A program made the translations under genes and the position numbers. The notes below the pieces were generated by a model that saw only the letters and a list, made by a program, of their open reading frames with translations, did not search any database and had not been told where the DNA came from. Below are positions 23,972 to 32,825 of a DNA stretch of 64,000 nt, piece by piece. How positions within the stretch are numbered: the first letter of the stretch is position 1; every line of letters begins with the position of its first letter. This DNA is from CAMLJR01 sp964631955. Its GTDB lineage: Bacteria; Pseudomonadota; Gammaproteobacteria; Pseudomonadales; CAMLJR01. Location: positions 6,853 to 70,852 of the forward strand of contig CAZWBA010000015.1 in the NCBI GenBank assembly GCA_964631955.1. Reading direction: 5' to 3'.

Positions 23972-26686
23972 CTAGCGCGCCACCGTTTTGCCGGTCCAGT
24001 GCTCCAGCAATTCGCGCAGATGCTGCAGTTGAATCGGCTTCACCAGATGCGCATCGGCCACCGACTGGCGCGCGCGCTCGCCCAGTTCTTCGACGGTATT
24101 TGCGGTGAGAATGATGATGGGAATCGAAGACTGATCACGCGCTTCGAATATTTCGCGAATACGTCGACTCGCCTCCCAGCCGTCCATCACCGGCATATCC
24201 CAATCCATCAATACGATATCGAAGTTGCCGCGGCGACAGGCATCGACGGCTTCCTGGCCATTGCCCGTCGCCGTATAGATCACACCCAGCCGGTCGAGCA
24301 TGGAAGACAGCACTTCGGCATTGAGAGAATTATCTTCCGCGAATAAACAGCGAACCGGATCGGAGCGCTGGTATGACACCGGCAGGCGCCGCTGCTCCGT
24401 GCGTTTGAATTCTTCGATGAGCGTAATTTTCAGATTGGTGTGGTTGATGGGTTTGAGCAGAATGTGTCGCGCATCGATGGCGCGCACCAGCGCATCCTTG
24501 TCCGGCTGGCTCGAAAGAAAGAACAGGGTGGGCAACGGCTGTATTTCAGTATGCAGTCGCTGCAGCCAGTCGTCATGCTGCAGTTCCTGCATATCCGTGT
24601 CGATGAGCACGATGTCGACCGGCTGGCTCAGCGTTAGTTGATTGCGCAGGCGCGCGAGTCCTTCCTGCGTATTGTGCGCGACAAACGCAGTCATGCCCCA
24701 GTGCTGCAATTGCCGCTCGATCACTTCGCAGAAAGTCACATTATCGTCGATCACCAGCAATCTTTTATTTTGCAGTGTGGTATCGAATAACGCATTGGGT
24801 ATGTCGCGCTCGATGGCGGGCAGCTCCAGATCAAAATGGGTACACAAATTACCGTCGCTGTCGCTATGGGTTTCGATCCGCCCGTCGAGCCGGTTGACGA
24901 GTTGACGCGCAATGGCAAAACGCATATTCGCCGAATGCGCAGGGGTCAGGCGCCGGTCGGTATCGCCGCTGTCCTTGCGCAGCAGTGCGCGCGATTTAAT
25001 TTCGATGCGCAACCAGTCGCGTTGCTGCTGATGCATTGTCACGACGATATCGCCGTGTTCGTACTGACTGACAATTTGATGCATCAGTTGCAGGATCACC
25101 TGCCGCAGCCGCGTCGAATCGCCGCACACGCACGCGGGCAATTCAGGTGAAATGTCGCCGATCAATTCCAGATTGTGCGCGGCAGCCGCGCTGCGAAAAC
25201 CATCGAGACATTCAGTGAGCAGGACGTGCGGATCGAACATGCTTTGCTGCAGCGGCGAGGACTGCGTATGCAGGCGGCTGATATCGCTGATTTCGTTGAC
25301 GGTGTTGAGCAGTTCGTTGGAGGCCCGCCGCACCGTATTCAGATAATCGAGCTGGGTCGACGACAGGGACGTGTCCTGCAGCATATCGAGCATGCCGATC
25401 ACGCCACTGATCGGCGTGCGCACGCGATGTCCGACCTCGGCGACGATTTCAGTACGGCTGCGCGCCTCGGCTTCGAGAACGGCGATTTCGCGCTCGCTGC
25501 GTGCCTGTTCGCGTTGCTGCTCGAAACTGCGCCACAACAAAATGCACAGTACGCAGATTGCTTCGATAGCTATCGCCAGCGGCAGTATGTTATCCGTCAC
25601 CAGGCGAAGATCATTGTTACCACGCCACGCAAAACTTCCGCCGACACAGAATAAAAGCAGTAGAAAACGTGCCAGCGAATAGAGCAGCAGTTCGCGTCGG
25701 TGCGACAGCAGAAAATTGTAAAGCGCTATCGCCAGCGTCATGCCGATGGTCAATATCGTCACGCAAATCGTTATCGCTGTATTGGTAGGCGCTTTCAATA
25801 AAAAGAGGCTGGGAATGGCTGCTGCATTGATGATCGCCAGCCAGTAAAGCGATTGCAGGCCGCGTGCACTGCGTGTGATCTGCAGGTTGCGCGCGAGCTG
25901 TATGCAAAAAATATTTGAAGCGAGAAAGCAGGTTTGTATCAGCGGGCCGCGCCAGTGCCAGGCGGGGATGTAATTGAAAGGCAGCGGGTTGAAGTCGGCC
26001 CGATAAAGAATCTGGAATATCACTGCCATTATGCAGTTGCCCGCCAGCCATAAATACGTTTTTTCGCGGTGCAGGAAACTGGTGCCAAGTGCGATGGCCG
26101 CAATGAATAACAATCCGCCCTGAAAATAACCGGCGATCCACGATAGCGTGTGATGGCTTTCGAGATACCGCTCCAGACTGAGCAATTCGAATTGCGATAA
26201 TTCCAGCGCTCCCGGACCGACGCGCAAATAAAATAACTGCTTCGATTGCGGTGGAATGACCAGCGTGAGCAAGGGCGCCCGCCCCAGCGGCAATATCTGC
26301 AGCGCTGAGTTGAATGCTTCGACGGCGACATTGTTGGAAACGCGCAGGTTGATTGCCAGTATGCGTGTTTCCGGTAGCGGATTATCGATGCCAAAGCGCA
26401 GCCAGTAGACATTGCGTCGATCGGCTTTTCGAAAAGCGGCCGCGGTGACGGGTGCAAAATTATCGGCCGCTGCTTCGAAAGCGATTTGTCCGATCGTCAG
26501 TTCACGCGTCGGATCGACGAGTAGATCCGCATAATCCGGCAAATCCGCGTGCGTGAAATTCGGCGTGAGCTTGATGAGCGGCGCGGCGAAGCCCGAGGTG
26601 CATAACAGGCAGAGCAGCAGCGGCAGCCAGCGTATCTCCCATCGCGATTTTTTCGATGAAAGTTGCTCGCACCGCTGCGGTTCCAC
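23972..26686 (-). CDS. retS: RetS-like hybrid sensor (7TMR-DISM, histidine kinase, two receivers)
   Basis: About 904 residues: signal peptide, a periplasmic DISMED2-like domain (residues about 30-175), seven-helix region (about 180-385), HisKA with phospho-acceptor His about 420 (EVGHRVRTPISGV), HATPase, then two receivers with Asp about 696 (LIDTDMQ) and about 828 (LMDWDMPVMDGW). Domain order and position next to purD match RetS of Pseudomonas, which blocks the GacS kinase. The ATPase domain is degraded: the N-box Asn position reads Gln and no DxGxG or GTGLGL motif is seen. GTG at 26684-26686 lies 8 nt after a GGGAG site that includes the purD stop; upstream in-frame ATGs at 26821 and 26749 are possible. 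Confidence 0.87.
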   Translation of the reverse strand: MEPQRCEQLSSKKSRWEIRWLPLLLCLLCTSGFAAPLIKLTPNFTHADLPDYADLLVDPTRELTIGQIAFEAAADNFAPVTAAAFRKADRRNVYWLRFGIDNPLPETRILAINLRVSNNVAVEAFNSALQILPLGRAPLLTLVIPPQSKQLFYLRVGPGALELSQFELLSLERYLESHHTLSWIAGYFQGGLLFIAAIALGTSFLHREKTYLWLAGNCIMAVIFQILYRADFNPLPFNYIPAWHWRGPLIQTCFLASNIFCIQLARNLQITRSARGLQSLYWLAIINAAAIPSLFLLKAPTNTAITICVTILTIGMTLAIALYNFLLSHRRELLLYSLARFLLLLFCVGGSFAWRGNNDLRLVTDNILPLAIAIEAICVLCILLWRSFEQQREQARSEREIAVLEAEARSRTEIVAEVGHRVRTPISGVIGMLDMLQDTSLSSTQLDYLNTVRRASNELLNTVNEISDISRLHTQSSPLQQSMFDPHVLLTECLDGFRSAAAAHNLELIGDISPELPACVCGDSTRLRQVILQLMHQIVSQYEHGDIVVTMHQQQRDWLRIEIKSRALLRKDSGDTDRRLTPAHSANMRFAIARQLVNRLDGRIETHSDSDGNLCTHFDLELPAIERDIPNALFDTTLQNKRLLVIDDNVTFCEVIERQLQHWGMTAFVAHNTQEGLARLRNQLTLSQPVDIVLIDTDMQELQHDDWLQRLHTEIQPLPTLFFLSSQPDKDALVRAIDARHILLKPINHTNLKITLIEEFKRTEQRRLPVSYQRSDPVRCLFAEDNSLNAEVLSSMLDRLGVIYTATGNGQEAVDACRRGNFDIVLMDWDMPVMDGWEASRRIREIFEARDQSSIPIIILTANTVEELGERARQSVADAHLVKPIQLQHLRELLEHWTGKTVAR

Positions 26687-26691
26687 CCGCG

Positions 26692-27984
26692 TTACTCCCG
26701 GGCGATGGCGCGATATCCGATATCGCGTCGACAGAATCCGCCGTTCCATTGAATTTGGTCGACTTGTGCATATGCGAGTTTTTGCGCTTCGGCGACTGTG
26801 TTGCCGAGCGCCGTTACGCACAATACGCGCCCGCCATTGGTGACGACATCATTATTTTCGATTTTCGTACCGGCGTGAAAAACTTTCACGGTCGCATCGT
26901 GTTGCGGATGGGTGTTTTCAGGCAGACCGCTAATGACATCGCCTTTGCGATAATCACCGGGATAACCACCGGCAGCGAGCACGACGCCGAGTGCAGGGCG
27001 AGGGTCCCACCGGGCTTCGGTTTGATCGAGTTTTTTATCGAGCGCTGCCGCGCACAATGCCGCGAGATCGGATTGCAGACGCATCAGGATGGGTTGCGTT
27101 TCAGGATCGCCGAAGCGGCAGTTGTATTCGATCACTTTCGGGCTGCCATCGGCCATGATCATCAGGCCAGCGTATAAAAATCCCGTGTACGGATTTCCCT
27201 CCGCCGCCATGCCGCGCACGGTCGGATAAATCACTTCGTCCATTGCGCGTCTGAAGACGGCATCGGTGACGACAGGCGCGGGTGAATACGCCCCCATACC
27301 GCCGGTGTTAGGGCCGGTGTCTTTATCGCCAACGCGCTTGTGATCCTGGCTCGTCGCCATCGGCAACACATGTTCGCCATCGACCATCACGATAAAGCTC
27401 GCTTCCTCGCCATCGAGAAATTCCTCGATAACGACACGCGAACCTGCGGAGCCGAACGCATTGCCGGCAAGCATGTCGCGCACCGCATCTTCGGCCTCGG
27501 CGATGGTCATCGCCACAATTACGCCTTTACCTGCGGCGAGGCCATCGGCCTTCACCACAATCGGTGCGCCGTGTTGGCGAATGTAGGCGAGCGCGGGTTC
27601 GATTTCGGTGAAGTTTTGATAAGCGCCGGTGGGGATTTCATGGCGCGCGAGAAAATCTTTCGTAAATGCTTTCGAGCCTTCGAGTTGTGCGGCGCCTTTG
27701 CGCGGGCCGAAGCAGCGCAGGCCGCGTTGCTCGAACGCATCGACGATACCGGCGACGAGCGGCGCTTCGGGCCCGACGATGGTCAGCGCAACATTATTCG
27801 TTTCGACAAACGCCATCAGTTTTTCGAAATCGAGCGGATCGATCGCAATGTTCTCGACTTTATTTTCACGCGCGGTGCCGGCGTTACCGGGCGCGACGAA
27901 AACCTTTTCGATGCGCGCGACTTGTGCGACTTTCCATGCCAGTGCATGTTCGCGACCGCCGCTGCCGATAATCAATACTTTCAT
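26692..27984 (-). CDS. purD: Phosphoribosylamine-glycine ligase
   Basis: A 430-residue ATP-grasp enzyme for the second step of purine synthesis. KVLIIGSGGREHALAWK, GPEAPLVAGIVD, PIVVKADGLAAGKGVIVA, DHKRVGDKDTGPNTGGMGAYSPAP and NCRFGDPETQ are diagnostic. It ends QIQWNGGFCRRDIGYRAIA, the normal C-terminus. The downstream retS gene starts 5 nt later. It is separated from purH by a 123-nt repeat element. Confidence 0.98.
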   Translation of the reverse strand: MKVLIIGSGGREHALAWKVAQVARIEKVFVAPGNAGTARENKVENIAIDPLDFEKLMAFVETNNVALTIVGPEAPLVAGIVDAFEQRGLRCFGPRKGAAQLEGSKAFTKDFLARHEIPTGAYQNFTEIEPALAYIRQHGAPIVVKADGLAAGKGVIVAMTIAEAEDAVRDMLAGNAFGSAGSRVVIEEFLDGEEASFIVMVDGEHVLPMATSQDHKRVGDKDTGPNTGGMGAYSPAPVVTDAVFRRAMDEVIYPTVRGMAAEGNPYTGFLYAGLMIMADGSPKVIEYNCRFGDPETQPILMRLQSDLAALCAAALDKKLDQTEARWDPRPALGVVLAAGGYPGDYRKGDVISGLPENTHPQHDATVKVFHAGTKIENNDVVTNGGRVLCVTALGNTVAEAQKLAYAQVDQIQWNGGFCRRDIGYRAIARE

Positions 27985-28004
27985 TTTTGAGTTCCATTTA
28001 AAAA

Positions 28005-28127
28005 TGACCCCCTCGCCCTACGGGCACTCCCCCTATTTTATAGGGGGAGCCATCAGTGCCAAATTCGAAGTCCTGATGGCCTCCCCTGCGTAGTAGGGGA
28101 GGTGTCGCGTAAGCGACGGAGGGGTCA
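28005..28127. repeat. MITE-like repeat with inverted ends between purH and purD
   Basis: TGACCCC (28005-28011) and GGGGTCA (28121-28127) bound about 123 nt made of nested hairpins: CTCCCCCTA/TAGGGGGAG (28027-28035, 28041-28049), GCCATCAG/CTGATGGC (28049-28056, 28073-28080), CTCCCCT/AGGGGAG (28081 onward) and GTCGC/GCGAC. A shortened copy in the opposite orientation lies at 49910-49970. No coding capacity. Confidence 0.75.
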
Positions 28128-28129
28128 GC

Positions 28130-29707
28130 TTAATGTCTAAAATGCCGCATGCCGGTAAATACCATCGCCATGCCGTGTTCATCGGCAGCTGCGATCACTT
28201 CATCGTCGCGAATCGAACCACCTGGTTGAATCACGCAGCTAATACCATTTTTCGCGGCGTTATCGATGCCGTCGCGGAACGGGAAGAATGCATCGGATGC
28301 CATCACCGCGCCGTTCACTTCGAGTTTCGCGTGTTCCGCTTTGATTGCGGCGATGCGCGCGGAATTCACGCGGCTCATCTGGCCGGCGCCGACACCGATG
28401 GTGCGCCCGTCCTTACCGTAAACGATGGCATTCGATTTTACGAATTTCGCCACTTTCCACGTAAATAATAAATCGCGAATTTCGGCTTCGGTCGGCTGAC
28501 GTTTCGTGACGATTTTCAAATCGCTCGCGCTGACCATGCCGAGATCACGATCCTGCACGAGCAGGCCGCCGTTGACGCGTTTGTAATCCCAGGCGCGGCC
28601 TTGTTCAGTCAGCGCACCGCAAATCAACAGGCGCACATTCTTTTTCGCGGCAACGATTTCGCTCACGCCGGCAGCAACGCTCGGCGCAATAATCACTTCG
28701 ACGAACTGGCGATCGACAATCGTTTGTGCCGTTTGCGCATCGAGTTCGCGGTTGAAGGCGATGATGCCGCCGAACGCCGATTCGGTATCGGTTTCAAACG
28801 CGAGGTCATAGGCTTTGCCGATAGTGTCTGCGATCGCAACGCCGCAAGGGTTGGCATGTTTCACGATGACGCACGCGGGTTGTTCGAATTGTTTGACGCA
28901 TTCGAGCGCGGCATCGGTGTCGGCAATGTTGTTGTACGACAGTTCTTTACCTTGCAATTGCTTCGCGGTGGAAATGCTCGCTTCTTTCGGTGCCTTCTCT
29001 ACATAAAATGCAGAGAGCTGATGCGGGTTTTCGCCGTAACGCATTTCCTGTGCTTTTTGAAATTGCAGATTGAATGTACGCGGAAAATTCTCGCTGCCAC
29101 CGGGAACTAAACGGCCGAAATAATTCGCGATTGCGCCATCGTATGCGGCGGTGTGCTCGTAAGCCTTGATGGCGAGGTTGAAGCGCGTTGCGTGACTGGT
29201 CGCGCCGTTGTTGTTTTTCAATTCCTCGATAATCGCGGAGTAGTCCGACGCATTCACCACGATATTCACGAAGGCATGATTTTTTGCCGCCGCGCGCACC
29301 ATCGTCGGGCCGCCGATATCGATATTTTCGATCGCATCTTCGAGTGAGCAATCCGGTTTGGCGACGGTCTGTTCGAACGGATATAAATTCACGACCACCA
29401 TATCGATCGGCTTGATGCCGTGTTCGTTCATCACGCCATCATCGGTGCCGCGACGACCCAGAATGCCGCCGTGAATTTTCGGATGCAATGTTTTGACACG
29501 GCCGTCCATCATTTCGGGAAATTGTGTGTATTCGGAAACTTCGGTGACGGCGACGGCATTGTCTTTCAGCAATTTGTAAGTGCCGCCAGTCGACAGGATT
29601 TCAACGCCGAGCGCGGTGAGCTGTCCGGCGAATTCGACGATGCCGGTTTTGTCCGACACGCTGATAAGTGCGCGTCTTACCTGACAGAAATTGGGGTGTG
29701 TAGTCAT
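28130..29707 (-). CDS. purH: Bifunctional AICAR transformylase / IMP cyclohydrolase
   Basis: A 525-residue PurH performing the last two steps of IMP synthesis. The N-terminal MGS-like cyclohydrolase domain has RALISVSDKTGIVEFA, STGGTYKLL and HGGILGRRG; the transformylase domain has MRYGENPHQ, KHANPCGVA with the catalytic Lys-His, and AFGGIIAFNRE. It ends ADEHGMAMVFTGMRHFRH, the family C-terminus. It is upstream of purD on the same strand, but the repeat element between them could break the transcript. Confidence 0.98.
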   Translation of the reverse strand: MTTHPNFCQVRRALISVSDKTGIVEFAGQLTALGVEILSTGGTYKLLKDNAVAVTEVSEYTQFPEMMDGRVKTLHPKIHGGILGRRGTDDGVMNEHGIKPIDMVVVNLYPFEQTVAKPDCSLEDAIENIDIGGPTMVRAAAKNHAFVNIVVNASDYSAIIEELKNNNGATSHATRFNLAIKAYEHTAAYDGAIANYFGRLVPGGSENFPRTFNLQFQKAQEMRYGENPHQLSAFYVEKAPKEASISTAKQLQGKELSYNNIADTDAALECVKQFEQPACVIVKHANPCGVAIADTIGKAYDLAFETDTESAFGGIIAFNRELDAQTAQTIVDRQFVEVIIAPSVAAGVSEIVAAKKNVRLLICGALTEQGRAWDYKRVNGGLLVQDRDLGMVSASDLKIVTKRQPTEAEIRDLLFTWKVAKFVKSNAIVYGKDGRTIGVGAGQMSRVNSARIAAIKAEHAKLEVNGAVMASDAFFPFRDGIDNAAKNGISCVIQPGGSIRDDEVIAAADEHGMAMVFTGMRHFRH

Positions 29708-29740
29708 TGCGAATCTCGAATCAATATTTTTTACGGGTTA

Positions 29741-29807
29741 CGTCATTCCCGCGAAGGCAGGAATCAGGTATTTGAAACTCTGGACTCCCGCTTTTGCGGG
29801 AGTGACG
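29741..29807. repeat. Dispersed palindromic repeat, copy 1
   Basis: An imperfect palindrome from CGTCATTCCCGCG to GGGAGTGACG, with an inner perfect hairpin ACTCCCGC-TTTT-GCGGGAGT (29784-29803). It is one of four related copies in the window (also 33759-33824, 41662-41687, 48780-48845), all in intergenic DNA. Confidence 0.8.
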
Positions 29808-29828
29808 CCATTCAGGACTTCTGCAAAC

Positions 29829-29851
29829 AAAAAGGGGTGACGTATCACCCC
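29829..29851 (-). terminator. Intrinsic terminator of the dusB-fis operon
   Basis: On the minus strand GGGGTGA (complement of 29845-29851) pairs with TCACCCC (complement of 29834-29840) around a 4-nt loop, followed by TTTTT (29829-29833). It lies 22 nt after the fis stop. Confidence 0.9.
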
Positions 29852-29872
29852 CTTTATTGAATGGCTAATTGA

Positions 29873-30202
29873 TTACAGCAAATCGTATTGCTTGAGTTTC
29901 TTGCGCAGCGTGCCGCGGTTGAGGCCGAGCAATACCGCAGCTTTGGTTTGATTGTTGCGCGTGTAGCGCAAGACTTCTTCGAGCAACGGCGCTTCGACTT
30001 CCGACAGCACCATGTTGTAAACATCGGTGACATCCTGACCGTCGAGATGCTTGAAATAATTGCCGAGCGCGATCGCAACGCTATCGCGTAACGTTTGCGC
30101 TTGCGACACGGGTGCGTGCGTCAAATGTTGCTTTTGCAAATCGCTCGCACTGAGAGCATTCGCCGAAGTGGTGTCGTTAGCAAAACGTTCGCTGTTGTTC
30201 AT
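29873..30202 (-). CDS. fis: DNA-binding protein Fis
   Basis: A 109-residue Fis. The C-terminal half (PLLEEVLRYTRNNQTKAAVLLGLNRGTLRKKLKQYDLL) is the helix-turn-helix that bends DNA; the central helices carry the dimer interface. Fis activates rRNA promoters and shapes the nucleoid in fast growth. It overlaps dusB by 4 nt, the classic dusB-fis operon, and a terminator follows. Confidence 0.97.
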   Translation of the reverse strand: MNNSERFANDTTSANALSASDLQKQHLTHAPVSQAQTLRDSVAIALGNYFKHLDGQDVTDVYNMVLSEVEAPLLEEVLRYTRNNQTKAAVLLGLNRGTLRKKLKQYDLL

Positions 30203-31218
30203 GCTGCCTGTTCCTCATTCATCAATCTCGCAAACCAGTGATCGAGAGCGCGATATTGTTCGGCGGCGTGTTCCAGCTGATTGAACGTGCGCTGGAAATC
30301 GGCCGCGCCAGGCTGGTATGCGAGGTACCACCCGACATGTTTGCGCGCGATGCGCGCCCCCATCGGCTCTCCGTAAAATTCGTGCAAATTCTGTAAATGC
30401 GTCAGCAGAATTTGCCGCAATTGCTGAGCGTCCGGTGCAGCGTTGTAAGTTCCGTGCGCAAGAAACTGCGCAATTTGCCCGCATAGCCAGGGGCGGCCCT
30501 GTGCGGCGCGACCGATCATGACGCCGTCGGCGCAGGTTGCCGCCAGCACGGCAGCGGCTTTTTCGGGTGAATCGATATCGCCATTGGCGACGACGGGAAT
30601 CGAAACAGCGGCTTTGACGGCCGCGATGGTTTCGTATTCCGCTTCACCTTCGAATTTGCAGGCGCGGGTGCGGCCGTGGACCGACAGCAGACGAATGCCC
30701 GCGTTTTCAGCGATCCGGGCGATTTGTACTGCATTGCGCTGATCCGGTGACCAGCCAGTGCGAATCTTCAGCGTAACGGGAACCGCAACCGCGTTCGTTA
30801 CCGCATTCAAAATCGCTTCGACCAGCACTTCATCGCGCAATAACGCGGAACCCGCCGCGCGCTTGCATACTTTCTTGGCGGGGCAGCCCATGTTGATATC
30901 GATGATTTGCGCACCGTTATCGACATTGAGTCTGGCCGCTTCGGCCATCTGCTGCGGTTCGCTGCCGGCGATCTGTACCGAGATCGGACCGCTTTCGCCG
31001 CGATGATCCAGTCGCCATTGCGACTTGCGGCTGCTCCATAGGGAGCTGTCGCTCGTCACCATTTCCGACACCGCCAGCCCCGCGCCGAGTTGACGGCACA
31101 GCGCGCGAAAGGGGCGATCGGTAACTCCCGCCATCGGGGCCAGCACCACCGGGCTGCTGAGCGTGTAATCGCCAATGGTCAGCGTTGGCCGAGATATCGA
31201 CAGCGTTGACGACGACAT
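30199..31218 (-). CDS. dusB: tRNA-dihydrouridine synthase DusB
   Basis: A 339-residue FMN-dependent enzyme reducing specific uridines in the tRNA D-loop region. APMAGVTDRPFRALCR, the catalytic-Cys motif NMGCPAKKVCKRAAGSALL, VTLKIRTGW and GDIDSPEKA are present. First gene of dusB-fis, coupled through an ATGA overlap. Confidence 0.97.
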   Translation of the reverse strand: MSSSTLSISRPTLTIGDYTLSSPVVLAPMAGVTDRPFRALCRQLGAGLAVSEMVTSDSSLWSSRKSQWRLDHRGESGPISVQIAGSEPQQMAEAARLNVDNGAQIIDINMGCPAKKVCKRAAGSALLRDEVLVEAILNAVTNAVAVPVTLKIRTGWSPDQRNAVQIARIAENAGIRLLSVHGRTRACKFEGEAEYETIAAVKAAVSIPVVANGDIDSPEKAAAVLAATCADGVMIGRAAQGRPWLCGQIAQFLAHGTYNAAPDAQQLRQILLTHLQNLHEFYGEPMGARIARKHVGWYLAYQPGAADFQRTFNQLEHAAEQYRALDHWFARLMNEEQAA

Positions 31219-31353
31219 TGAGTTAGCAACCGAGGATGTGGCGGGCGGTAAAAAAGAGGGCGCTATGATACCCGCAGAGGGGGTTCGGATAAAGGGCGGG
31301 TCGCGGTTTTTTTGTGCAGTCCGGCGCGGCGCAGGATTTGGCCGCGCGGCGGC

Positions 31354-32661
31354 TTATTCGCCGGCATCCGGCGCCACGACGCTGAGCTGGTAATTGACGG
31401 CGCGCGAACCCGGGTCGACGATTTCCAGCGCGATATGTACCGGCTGCTGCACGGGCATGAGGCGTGCGCCGGTCAGTTCGCCGCTGAGATATTCGCCGGG
31501 CCGGAAGCGGCGACCCGCGACCGGCGCACCGCTGAGGTCGGAAAACTGCAGCTGCAGCACAGGGTAGGGCTGCGGGAAGTCCGCCTGATTGGTGATGATG
31601 GCATCGACCGCGAGCGCGCCGCGCCGGGTCGGATGGCTGCGCACGATAAGGCTGTTCGTGCGCACCTGGGCGGCATCGAATTGCGGCGGCAACACGCAAT
31701 CGAGCACATTGCAGGCCTGCTGGAGCCAGGGTCGCAGCGACCCGTGCGAGAGTTCTTTCAGGTTGAAGTAGATCAATTGCCAGCCGGTGAGCAGCAGCAC
31801 GGCGACGAGAGCAATGCCCCACAGGATTTTCGGCCAGCGCGATTCGTGCACGAACTGGTGGAGGCGGATCGGCTCCTGTTCCAGATCGCGCAGCGCGAAC
31901 AGCGGCGGGCTCGACGGATTTTCGGGCGGTGCCGATCCGTTCGATTCTTCGCGGATAGCCGCTGCCGGACTGGTGCCGCCGGCGTTGAGCGGTTCGCGCG
32001 CGGGCCGCTCGTCACCGGCATCGATGTTCAGGAATTCGGCGGAGAATTCGCTGCTGTAATCAGCATCGGCGACGGTTTCGGATTCATCGATTTCAGGAAC
32101 GGCAGCGAGCACATCATCGAATTCGTCGAACACCGGCGAGCGTGCGGGTGCATCGATGACCGCGCCGATTTTTTCATCGTCCTCGAGCAGTTTCTGCGCC
32201 CAGGCGGCTTCGCTCGCGTCCTCCTCTTCCACGGTATCGATGCCGCGCTCATTGTGAAAACTGTGGCTGCTGTCTTCTTCCCAGCTGTTGATATCGAGAA
32301 ACGACTCGCTGAATTTTTCCGGGCCGCTGTCGTCGATGACCTCGAAGTCCTCGTCGACCGCGTTGAAAATGATGCCGCCCCGGGTTTTCGCTGCGGGTTC
32401 GGATTCGTCATCGTCGAACAGCGGCGAATCATCATCGAATAAGGCATCGTCATCGATGTCGATTTCTTCGATTTTTTTCTGCGCGACGGGTTTTTCGGGT
32501 GCGGGCGCGGCGGCGGGTTTCACCTCGGCCCAATGGTCGCGCGCATTGAAAATATGCAGACACGAGCCGCAGCGCACAGCGCCGGCCGCCACTGCGAGAT
32601 GAGCCTCAGTGACACGGAACGAAGTGCCGCAGCGCGGGCACTGGGTAATGCGATGATCCAT
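31354..32661 (-). CDS. Zinc-ribbon (MJ0042) and DUF3426 membrane protein
   Basis: A 435-residue protein. Residues 1-40 form a zinc ribbon, CPRCGTSF ... CGSCLHIF. A long Asp/Glu-rich linker (about 50-250) has acidic runs such as DIDDDALFDDD. One transmembrane helix near residue 285 (ILWGIALVAVLLLTGWQLI) precedes a C-terminal DUF3426 beta domain likely outside the cytoplasm. The family lies between prmA and dusB in Pseudomonas; its function is unknown. Highly acidic cytoplasmic linkers often bind basic partners, but no partner can be named. Confidence 0.85.
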   Translation of the reverse strand: MDHRITQCPRCGTSFRVTEAHLAVAAGAVRCGSCLHIFNARDHWAEVKPAAAPAPEKPVAQKKIEEIDIDDDALFDDDSPLFDDDESEPAAKTRGGIIFNAVDEDFEVIDDSGPEKFSESFLDINSWEEDSSHSFHNERGIDTVEEEDASEAAWAQKLLEDDEKIGAVIDAPARSPVFDEFDDVLAAVPEIDESETVADADYSSEFSAEFLNIDAGDERPAREPLNAGGTSPAAAIREESNGSAPPENPSSPPLFALRDLEQEPIRLHQFVHESRWPKILWGIALVAVLLLTGWQLIYFNLKELSHGSLRPWLQQACNVLDCVLPPQFDAAQVRTNSLIVRSHPTRRGALAVDAIITNQADFPQPYPVLQLQFSDLSGAPVAGRRFRPGEYLSGELTGARLMPVQQPVHIALEIVDPGSRAVNYQLSVVAPDAGE

Positions 32662-32825
32662 GTGTCGATCGATTTCCTTCCAGTTCTCGAAAGTCTGATG
32701 CGAAACCGCGTTGCGAATAGCGCTGGCGGAGGAACGGTAAAACCTGTTGCAGTGTAGCTGACGCGGTCGATCGGGGTCCGTTTTGTGCCGACTCCGCGCC
32801 GCGAATTGCGCGGGTTTTCAGGTTT

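Noticed and set aside
31312..32442. A 376-codon plus-strand frame opposite the DUF3426 gene
   Set aside because: The minus-strand gene has a clear zinc ribbon and transmembrane helix; the plus frame has nothing recognisable.
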